DNA of 8,273 nt. Source: an uncultured Bacteroidales bacterium (GTDB lineage Bacteria > Bacteroidota > Bacteroidia > Bacteroidales > UBA932). Both the position numbers and the translations under genes were made by a program. This document shows, piece after piece, positions 1-4,709 of this stretch. Location: NCBI GenBank assembly GCA_947305045.1, contig CAMZCW010000097.1, positions 1-8,273 on the forward strand, given 5' to 3'. Each line of letters begins with the position of its first letter. Positions within the stretch are counted from its first letter, which is position 1. The notes below the pieces were generated by a model. That model did not search any database and had not been told where the DNA came from. It saw only the letters and a program-made list of their open reading frames with translations.

Positions 1-87
1 CTCCCTGGCCCCCGTTAAAGCACACCCACCCCTCACAGAGTAGCCTCCAGGGCATCCCCCTGTGCTTTAACCACCCTCCCTGGCCCC
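1..87. repeat. Direct repeat CTCCCTGGCCCC enclosing an 11-bp inverted repeat
   Basis: CTCCCTGGCCCC occurs at 1-12 and again at 76-87, 75 bases apart. Between the copies lies a perfect 11-bp inverted repeat, GTTAAAGCACA at 14-24 and TGTGCTTTAAC at 61-71, with a 36-base loop. The window edge cuts into the first copy, so further units may lie to the left. CCGTTAAAG at 12-20 also recurs inverted as CTTTAACGG at 129-137, in the loop of the next hairpin. No function is known to me. Confidence 0.6.
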
Positions 88-109
88 TCAGCGACACTAC
101 TGGAAGGAA

Positions 110-156
110 AGCGGAACCCTCTCGGGCCCTTTAACGGAGCCCGAGAGGATTCCGCT
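110..156. repeat. Strong 18-bp hairpin
   Basis: AGCGGAACCCTCTCGGGC (110-127) pairs with GCCCGAGAGGATTCCGCT (139-156), with a single C/A mismatch and an 11-base loop. It is the strongest stem in the window. There is no T-run after it on the plus strand; on the minus strand the stem is followed by TTTCCTTCC, so a terminator for a minus-strand transcript is possible but not convincing. It could also be part of a structured RNA or an intergenic palindrome. Confidence 0.75.
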
Positions 157-158
157 AG

Positions 159-246
159 CCGCCGAGCCGCATTATGCGAGGCGGCGGTTCCGTGTGCTGG
201 TAGCCGCCGCACCTAGTTGTGTGCGGCGGTGCTTCTATGGCGGCTA
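159..246. repeat. Cluster of CCGCC/GGCGG hairpins
   Basis: CCGCCG at 159-164 pairs with CGGCGG at 182-187, with three further inner pairs around ATTAT. Next, CCGCCGCAC (204-212) and GTGCGGCGG (221-229) form a perfect 9-bp stem with an 8-base loop. TAGCCGCC (201-208) can alternatively pair with GGCGGCTA (239-246), so two mutually exclusive folds exist. The 8-mer TAGCCGCC also starts at 156. The same arms return in the hairpin at 337-370. Confidence 0.65.
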
Positions 247-275
247 ACAAGCTGTCCCATAATGATTTACATACT

Positions 276-304
276 ATTCCTCGTTCAAAATTCGAACGAG
301 GAAT
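276..304. repeat. CCTCGTT-type hairpin, copy 1
   Basis: ATTCCTCGTTC (276-286) and GAACGAGGAAT (294-304) form a perfect 11-bp stem with a 7-base loop. It is preceded by TTACATACT and followed, 14 bases on, by the near-palindrome TGATAATCAA (319-328). Two more hairpins with the same CCTCGT/ACGAGG core lie at 845-875 and 973-997, making this a dispersed repeat family. Confidence 0.75.
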
Positions 305-336
305 GTGTTATATACTATTGATAATCAAAACTTTAG

Positions 337-370
337 CCGCCACTCTTTCTGTGTCGTCCAGATGTGGCGG
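337..370. repeat. CCGCCAC/GTGGCGG hairpin
   Basis: CCGCCAC (337-343) pairs perfectly with GTGGCGG (364-370) across a 20-base loop. It follows the first CCTCGTT hairpin and its TGATAATCAA box. The loop ends in GTGTCGTCC, and the stem is followed by ATAAG. A similar but degraded order (CCAC, GTGTCCGG, GTGG, TTAAG) occurs at about 925-942 after the second CCTCGTT hairpin. Confidence 0.6.
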
Positions 371-448
371 ATAAGTTTTTCATAGTACGGGGTAGTAGGA
401 TGAGAAACAGAGAAGAGCATGGTCTACAGTACAGACCAGTGAGGAGGG

Positions 449-755
449 TGGAGCGGGAGGGTGTAGTGAACGGCGTAGGTCGGTGGAGCAAGTACGGTGA
501 ACGGCGTAGGTCGGTGTGATTGGTGGAACAAGTCGGTACAGGGATCGGCGCAGGTCGGTGTGGTATCTGGTGCAGGAGAGTGTAGTCAGTGGTGCAGGTC
601 AGAGGGGTAAGTGGAGCAAGTCTGATTTGATGGTGGTGACAGGCGCCGCTAAAATGCCCAGAATAGCGATTCTTGGCGCGGGTCAGTAGGCCTAAAAGGA
701 CTTGCACCGTTTAACTCACCGACCTGTCCCAGTCTCCGTAACGACCTGCGCCGTT
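449..755. repeat. Degenerate AGGTCGGTG / GTGGARCAAGT repeat field with inverted copies
   Basis: GTGAACGGCGTAGGTCGGTG occurs exactly at 466-485 and 497-516 (31-bp period), with a diverged copy at 544-560. GTGGAGCAAGT or GTGGAACAAGT occurs at 483-493, 523-533 and 611-621. Inverted copies follow: GACTTGCACC (699-708), CACCGACCT (717-725) and CGACCTGCGCCG (742-753), the last a perfect 12-bp inverted match to 546-557. The 31-bp period is not a multiple of three, which argues against a protein repeat. The two halves could fold into a long imperfect structure. Confidence 0.6.
656..677. repeat. Small hairpin between the two halves of the repeat field
   Basis: GCCCAGAAT (656-664) pairs with ATTCTTGGC (669-677), leaving an AGCG tetraloop and one C/T mismatch. 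It sits where the AGGTCGGTG repeats change orientation, so it would cap a larger fold if one forms. AGGCCTAAAA at 688-697 nearby is a lone match to one unit of the tandem array at 1065-1256. Confidence 0.45.
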
Positions 756-844
756 GGATACACTGGCCTGTACCATGCTCCTCACGGATGTGTATCAGTT
801 GCGTGCGTGACAGATAAACACCTAATTCTCAACCTATTACACAA

Positions 845-875
845 TAATCCTCGTCCGGTTTCTGAACGAGGATTA
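845..875. repeat. CCTCGTT-type hairpin, copy 2
   Basis: TAATCCTCGT (845-854) pairs with ACGAGGATTA (866-875), a perfect 10-bp stem with an 11-base loop. It is preceded by TATTACACA and followed after 13 bases by TGATTATCAA (889-898), matching the layout of copy 1 (276-328). The shared order of hairpin, TGATWATCAA box and GC-rich CCAC/GTGG segment suggests that about 100 bp was duplicated and then diverged. Confidence 0.7.
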
Positions 876-972
876 GACAGCAACAAACTGATTATCAAGA
901 TTATAATTGTCACACCACTGTGTCCGGCGGGGTGGCAGTTAAGTATTTAATACTCTGCTACTTACAAACTAT

Positions 973-997
973 TCCTCGTTTATTTTTTTAACGAGGA
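973..997. repeat. CCTCGTT-type hairpin, copy 3
   Basis: TCCTCGTT (973-980) pairs with AACGAGGA (990-997) around a T-rich 9-base loop. The flank TTACAAACTATTCCTCGTT (962-980) nearly equals the flank of copy 1 (TTACATACTATTCCTCGTT). The TGATWATCAA box seen after copies 1 and 2 is not present here, so this copy is shorter or eroded. Confidence 0.65.
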
Positions 998-1064
998 TTG
1001 TATAGGAACTCACTGTGGGACAGGGGGGTAGCAATCACGGACTCTGGAGATACGCTCGGCCTAA

Positions 1065-1256
1065 GGCCTCGGTATAACGGGGAAGAGGCCTAGTATGACA
1101 AGGAAGTGGCCTCGGTATAACAGGGAGAGGCCTAGTATGACAAGGAAGAGGCCTCGGTATAACGGGAAGAGGCCTAAAATGACAGGGAAGGGGCCTCGGT
1201 ATAACAGGAAAGAGGCCTAGTATGACAAGGAATGAGACCTCGGCATGACAGGAAGA
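1065..1256. repeat. Tandem array of nine 21-22 bp units, two alternating types
   Basis: Units start at 1065, 1087, 1108, 1129, 1150, 1171, 1192, 1214 and 1236. Odd units begin GGCCTCGGTATAAC and even units GGCCTAGTATGACA (unit 6 is GGCCTAAAATGACA; unit 9 is diverged, GACCTCGGCATGACA). Each ends close to GGAAGA, so most junctions create the palindrome AGGCCT. Strict alternation means the expanding unit was probably a 42-43 bp dimer. The array ends about 60 bases before the -33 box of the efp promoter. The mix of 21- and 22-bp units shifts reading frame, so it is unlikely to code. Confidence 0.85.
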
Positions 1257-1317
1257 GAGGCGGGATGGCTGGAACACGGCCCGAAGTAACAGCTGTTATG
1301 GAGTTTGCTAAAGAAAA

Positions 1318-1349
1318 TTTGCAGAAAAAGCGACAAATGGTTAATTTTG
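1318..1349 (+). promoter_or_regulatory. Predicted efp promoter (Bacteroidota type)
   Basis: TTTG at 1318-1321 and TAATTTTG at 1342-1349 are 20 bases apart and match the Bacteroidota housekeeping sigma consensus (-33 TTTG, 19-21 bases, -7 TAnnTTTG). Transcription would begin near 1355, leaving a leader of about 35 bases before the efp ATG at 1391. The leader is A-rich (AACATCAAATACCAAATTT) and has no clear Shine-Dalgarno site, as is usual in this phylum. Confidence 0.7.
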
Positions 1350-1390
1350 TAGGCTTTTTAGAAATTAAGTTAACATCAAATACCAAATTT

Positions 1391-1960
1391 ATGGCAACAA
1401 CTGCTGATCTGAAGAACGGAATGTACATCATGTTCAACGGCAAACCCTGCTCTGTTGTGTACTTCCAGCATGTGAAACCCGGCAAAGGCCCTGCTTTCGT
1501 AAAAACCAAACTGCGTAACCTGGAAAACGGCCGCATCCTGGAGAATACCTTCACTGCCGGTGTAAAACTGGAGACCATCTCCGTAGAGCGTCGTCCCTAC
1601 CAGTTCCTTTATGACGACGGCGAAGCCTTCAACTTCATGCACGAGGAAACCTACGAGCAAATCACTCTCCCGCACGATGTTGTGGATAACTCAGACCTCA
1701 TGAAGGAAGGCCAGCACGTGGAAATGATGTTCATGACGGAGCCGGAAGAGCGCTGCCTCACCTGCGAGCTGCCCACCTACGTAACCCTGGAGGTTACCTA
1801 CAGTGAGCCCGCCGTGAAGGGAAACACCGCTTCTACCAGCGCCCTGAAGGAAGTCACCCTGGAAACCGGCGCCAAAATCATGGTTCCCCTGTTCATCGAA
1901 ACCGGCGAAATCATCACCGTAAACACCACCGACCGTTCTTACGGCCAGCGCGTAAAATAG
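1391..1960 (+). CDS. efp: Elongation factor P
   Basis: This 189-residue protein is the full usual EF-P length. EF-P enters the ribosome between the P and E sites and relieves stalling at consecutive prolines. Domain I (about 1-64) holds the loop HVKPGKGPAF with Lys32 at its tip, the position modified by beta-lysylation in E. coli; no modifying enzyme is in the window. Domain II (about 65-126) begins near VERRPYQFLY, and domain III (127-189) contains ALKEVTLETGAKIMVPLF. The ATG at 1391 is chosen because MATTADLKNG is the family start and the promoter lies just upstream; the frame runs open to 1232 but that extension has no EF-P match. Odd: the domain III loop reads EPAVKGNT where most EF-Ps have PGLKGDT, and the signature KxA is KEV. 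The 3' end overlaps ispH convergently by 22 bp. Confidence 0.97.
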   Translation: MATTADLKNGMYIMFNGKPCSVVYFQHVKPGKGPAFVKTKLRNLENGRILENTFTAGVKLETISVERRPYQFLYDDGEAFNFMHEETYEQITLPHDVVDNSDLMKEGQHVEMMFMTEPEERCLTCELPTYVTLEVTYSEPAVKGNTASTSALKEVTLETGAKIMVPLFIETGEIITVNTTDRSYGQRVK

Positions 1961-2808
1961 TTGGCGATTTCTTCCAGCAGCCATTTGGGCGTGGAAGTAG
2001 CACCACAAATTCCAACCCGGTCTTGGTCACAGAACCAGGCCGGGTTTATTTCTTCCGTGCCGCCAATCACGTAAGTACGGGTATTCACGCTGTGGCACAG
2101 GTCGCTGAGCACTTTCCCATTGGACGATGACCGTCCGCTCACAAACAGAATGACGTCGTGCTCGCGGGCAAAGGAGAGCAGTCGCTGGTGCCGATTGGCC
2201 ACCTGCGCGCAGATGGTGTCGTGCACCACCAGGGAAGCGCCCCGCTCCCGCAGCAGCTGGCAGATAGCCGCATACTCCGCGGGACTTTTGGTGGTTTGGG
2301 AGAAGATGGCCATGGGCTGGGAAAAATCCAGTTGCTCCAGCGCCTGCAGGAGCATGGGCTCGTTTTCCACCACCAGCGCGTCTCCGTCCACCTGGCCCAG
2401 CAGGCCCAGCACCTCCGCATGACCCACCCGGCCAAAGATAATCACCTGGCCATGAATACCGTCCGCATGCAGTGAAGCATAGGCTTCGCGGATGCGTTTT
2501 TGCAGTTGCAGTACCACCGGGCAGGAACAGTCAATCACTTCCAGCTTGCGCCGGGCCGCCTCCTGATAGGTGGAAGGCGGTTCTCCATGCGCCCGAATGA
2601 GCACCGTGCCCCCCTCAGGTACTTCCGACAGGCTATTTACCGTGATGAGTCCGCGCTGCTTAAGGCGGGACAGTTCAGCCTCGTTGTGCACAATATCACC
2701 CAGCGAATACATGCGTGGGTGAGTGCTCAGGTATTCCTCCGCCCGGGTAATGGCCCGGATGACCCCTCCGCAGAAACCGGAGCCGGGGTCTATCTCTACG
2801 CTTACCAT
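1939..2808 (-). CDS. ispH: 4-hydroxy-3-methylbut-2-enyl diphosphate reductase
   Basis: IspH (LytB), 289 residues, is the last enzyme of the MEP isoprenoid pathway: it reduces HMBPP to IPP and DMAPP with a 4Fe-4S cluster in the cytosol. The three cluster cysteines fit Cys13 (GSGFCGG), Cys96 (CSCPVV) and Cys200 (HDTICAQVANR). Substrate-pocket residues are present: His41 (DIVHN), His74 (RAHGEPP), His130 and Glu132 (GHAEV), the QTTKS motif at 171-175, SSSN at 227-230 and Ser272 (GATSTPKWL). The ATG at 2808 is preferred because MVSVEIDPGSGFC fits the family start; a 19-codon in-frame extension into cmk adds nothing family-like. The start overlaps the cmk stop by 7 nt, implying translational coupling. 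Cys94, two residues before Cys96, is extra: the usual sequence is DATCP. The end overlaps efp on the opposite strand. Confidence 0.97.
   Translation of the reverse strand: MVSVEIDPGSGFCGGVIRAITRAEEYLSTHPRMYSLGDIVHNEAELSRLKQRGLITVNSLSEVPEGGTVLIRAHGEPPSTYQEAARRKLEVIDCSCPVVLQLQKRIREAYASLHADGIHGQVIIFGRVGHAEVLGLLGQVDGDALVVENEPMLLQALEQLDFSQPMAIFSQTTKSPAEYAAICQLLRERGASLVVHDTICAQVANRHQRLLSFAREHDVILFVSGRSSSNGKVLSDLCHSVNTRTYVIGGTEEINPAWFCDQDRVGICGATSTPKWLLEEIANYFTRWP
2014..2055 (+). terminator. Possible efp terminator inside ispH
   Basis: AACCCGGTCT (2014-2023) pairs with AGGCCGGGTT (2037-2046), ten pairs including one G-U, with a 13-base loop. TTATTTCTT (2047-2055) follows on the plus strand. It lies 54 bases past the efp stop codon and inside the 3' part of ispH, where its minus-strand copy encodes the segment around NPAWFCDQDRVG. 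A rho-independent role is inferred; the T-tract is interrupted, so it may be weak. Confidence 0.4.
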
Positions 2809-3518
2809 GACAGCCCGGGACTTTCCAGCAGGCCGAATTTCCCTTGCAACAGGCCCAGCATCCACACCAGTTCCTCGTGCAGGGTCATATGCGTGTTGTC
2901 CAGCACATAGGCGTCTGCCGCCTGGCGAAGGGGTGAGGTTTCCCGGTGGGAATCCCGGTAATCGCGCTCTTCCAAACTGGCCCGAACCTCCTCCAGCGTT
3001 ACGTTTTCCCCCTTGGCAAGGAGCTCTTCATAGCGCCGGCGCGCCCGCTCAGCCGGATCCGCCGTCATGAAAATTTTCACCTGTGCGTTGGGGAACACGG
3101 TGGTGCCAATGTCCCGGCCGTCCATGATGACCCGGCCCCCGGCGGCAAACAGATGGAGTTTGTCGTCCACAAAGTTGCGGACAAACGGCAGCGCGCTCAC
3201 CGGGCTGGCAAACTTGGATACGCCCAGCGTACGGATTTCGCCCTCAATACAACGGTCCCCGAGGTACAGTTTGGTGGCTCCCTCCTCCCGGCGGAAATGC
3301 AGCTCCAGGGACGGAAGAAGGGCCTTCAGGGCCGCCTCGTCAAAGCTGGCATCCCCCCGGGCCAGCCCCGCCTCCAAGGCGCAAAGGGCCACGCCGCGGT
3401 ACATGGCACCGCTGTCCAGATACAGGAAACCAAACTCCCCGGCCACCATTTTGGCAAAGGTACTTTTCCCGGTCGATGAATAACCGTCTACGGCAATGAT
3501 GATATCGGGTATAGTCAT
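2802..3518 (-). CDS. cmk: Cytidylate kinase
   Basis: This 238-residue (d)CMP kinase transfers phosphate from ATP to CMP or dCMP in pyrimidine nucleotide synthesis. The P-loop GYSSTGKST is at 12-20. The CMP-binding segment DSGAMYRG is at 35-42, followed by the VSKFASPVSALPFVR stretch (100-114), which carries the nucleoside-binding serine and arginine region. MDGRDIGTTVFPNA (132-145), the lid RARRRYEEL (158-166) and ERDYRDSHRETSPL (184-197) complete the family pattern. Length is close to the 220-230 residues usual for bacterial Cmk. The ATG shares ATGA with the stop of the upstream response regulator, so the two are likely translationally coupled. The 3' end overlaps the ispH start; adjacency of cmk and ispH is familiar from Bacteroides. 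Confidence 0.97.
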   Translation of the reverse strand: MTIPDIIIAVDGYSSTGKSTFAKMVAGEFGFLYLDSGAMYRGVALCALEAGLARGDASFDEAALKALLPSLELHFRREEGATKLYLGDRCIEGEIRTLGVSKFASPVSALPFVRNFVDDKLHLFAAGGRVIMDGRDIGTTVFPNAQVKIFMTADPAERARRRYEELLAKGENVTLEEVRASLEERDYRDSHRETSPLRQAADAYVLDNTHMTLHEELVWMLGLLQGKFGLLESPGLSW

Positions 3519-4663
3519 ATTACATAGTCATTTACGTCTTGCGCCGTGACCGGCGAACCGCCCAGGATCAGGAGACGCTCCACCACGTTTCGCAGTTCAC
3601 GGATGTTGCCGGGCCAGGCACGCTCCGTGAGCAGTTTTACGGCCTCCGGCGAGAATTCCCGCACCGGTTTGCCGCTCTCTGCGCAGATGCGCTCGGAAAA
3701 ATGCCTGATTAACAGCGGAATATCCTCTTTGCGCTGGTCCAGGGCCGGCACTTTAAGGACAATCACGCTCAGGCGATGATACAGGTCTTCGCGGAAATTG
3801 CCCTTCAGGATCTCTTCCTGCAGGTTTTTGTTGGTGGCGGCAATCACACGTACGTCCACTGTAATCTCTTTGTCACCGCCCACCGGGGTGAGTTTTCTCT
3901 CCTGCAGCACGCGCAGCACCTTGGCCTGTGCCGGCAGGGACATGTCGCCAATCTCGTCCAGGAAAATAGTGCCGCCGTCCGCCTGCTCAAACTTACCCTT
4001 ATGGTCCTTGATGGCCGATGTGAAGGAGCCCTTCTTGTGGCCAAACAGTTCACTGTCAATGAGTTCCGACGGAATGGCAGCGCAGTTTACTTCCACGAAG
4101 GGCATCATGGAACGCTCACTGAGCTGGTAAATGCTCTGGGCTACCAGTTCCTTGCCGGAACCGTTGGGACCGGTGATGAGCACGCTGGCCTGGGTAGGGG
4201 CCACCTTGCCAATCATTTCCCGCAGGTGTTCCACCGGGGCCGATGCCCCAATCATCTCCCGGCCGTAAATCTTTTTTTTCAGGATTTTGGTCTGGGTAAC
4301 CAGCTTGGCTTTGTCCGTGGCATTTTTAAGGGTAATCAGGATGCGGTTCAGGTCCAGCGGCTTCTCAATGAAGTCAAAGGCGCCTTTCTTGATGCAGTCC
4401 ACTGCCGTGGAAATATCCGCATGGCCGGAAATCATGATTACAGGCGTTTCTACGCCGTCCTCGATGAGCTTGGAGAGCATCTCCGTTCCGTCCATCTCCG
4501 GCATTTTGATGTCGCAGAAGATGGCATCGTATTTTTCTTTTTCTGCCTTTTCCAGGCCTTCTTTCCCGTTTTCAGCCGCCTCTACCTGATAATTTTCCAT
4601 TTCCAGGATTTCTTTCAGGGAATAGCGGATGGCCCGTTCATCGTCAACAATAAGAACTTTCAT
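3515..4663 (-). CDS. Sigma-54-activator-type response regulator lacking a DNA-binding domain
   Basis: The 382-residue protein has a receiver domain (1 to about 120) with acid pocket Asp7/Asp8, phospho-acceptor Asp51 (FCDIKMP), Ser79 and Lys101 (EKP). An AAA+ sigma-54 interaction domain (about 135-370) follows, with Walker A GPNGSGKE (165-172), Walker B GGTIFLDEIGD (230-240), putative arginine fingers Arg291 and Arg297, and sensor II WPGNIRELRN (350-359). The loop that contacts sigma-54 reads GSFTSA (212-217) rather than GAFTGA. NtrC-type proteins normally continue to about 440-480 residues with a Fis-type helix-turn-helix; this one stops at AQDVNDYVI, and cmk begins within its stop codon, so no hidden frameshifted domain follows. 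Known family precedents without this domain are H. pylori FlgR and chlamydial CtcC. The adjacent kinase 46 nt upstream is the likely partner. Targets are unknown. Confidence 0.93.
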   Translation of the reverse strand: MKVLIVDDERAIRYSLKEILEMENYQVEAAENGKEGLEKAEKEKYDAIFCDIKMPEMDGTEMLSKLIEDGVETPVIMISGHADISTAVDCIKKGAFDFIEKPLDLNRILITLKNATDKAKLVTQTKILKKKIYGREMIGASAPVEHLREMIGKVAPTQASVLITGPNGSGKELVAQSIYQLSERSMMPFVEVNCAAIPSELIDSELFGHKKGSFTSAIKDHKGKFEQADGGTIFLDEIGDMSLPAQAKVLRVLQERKLTPVGGDKEITVDVRVIAATNKNLQEEILKGNFREDLYHRLSVIVLKVPALDQRKEDIPLLIRHFSERICAESGKPVREFSPEAVKLLTERAWPGNIRELRNVVERLLILGGSPVTAQDVNDYVI

Positions 4664-4681
4664 CGTCTCAGGATCTTTCTA

Positions 4682-4689
4682 CAAATATA
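4682..4689 (-). promoter_or_regulatory. Possible internal -7 box in front of the response regulator
   Basis: On the minus strand the 46-nt gap between kinase and regulator contains TATATTTG, which fits TAnnTTTG, 18 bases before the regulator ATG. The only TTTG upstream is 12 bases away instead of 19-21; at the correct distance there is only TTAG. This may be chance or a weak promoter that lets regulator, cmk and ispH be expressed apart from the kinase. Confidence 0.2.
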
Positions 4690-4709
4690 CCGATTTTTTT
4701 GCAAACCCC

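Larger units (their letters stand above)
1..1316. other. Repeat-rich region without a supported gene
   Basis: No open reading frame here has a recognisable protein family, a plausible start context or a repeat structure compatible with coding. The stretch is instead filled with inverted repeats, a degenerate repeat field and a tandem array, listed separately. Parts near the CCTCGTT hairpins are AT-rich, whereas the hairpin stems at 110-246 and the tandem array are GC-rich. I found no tRNA, rRNA or known riboswitch by eye. It could hold a structured non-coding RNA or be an intergenic repeat cluster; the sequence alone does not decide this. Confidence 0.7.

Noticed and set aside
14..71. Integron attC-like site formed by GTTAAAG and CTTTAAC
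   Set aside because: The boxes are in the wrong order and do not fit RYYYAAC and GTTRRRY; no integrase or cassette genes are seen.
333..707. 124-codon minus-strand reading frame rich in Pro, Thr and His
   Set aside because: It is the reverse of the AGGTCGGTG repeat field; the 31-bp period shifts frame between copies and no protein family is recognisable.
702..950. 82-codon plus-strand reading frame
   Set aside because: It covers inverted copies of the same repeat and a CCTCGTT hairpin; no family match, no promoter or coding pattern.
276..1256. CRISPR array
   Set aside because: Repeats are either contiguous tandem units without spacers or irregularly spaced hairpins, and no cas genes are present.
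1035..1277. 80-codon minus-strand frame with an RPLPCHT-like heptad
   Set aside because: The heptad follows from the 21-bp DNA period; the 22-bp units break it and the start has no supporting context.
1232..1390. In-frame N-terminal extension of efp
   Set aside because: It begins in the tandem array, includes the predicted promoter and has no EF-P homology; the family start is at 1391.
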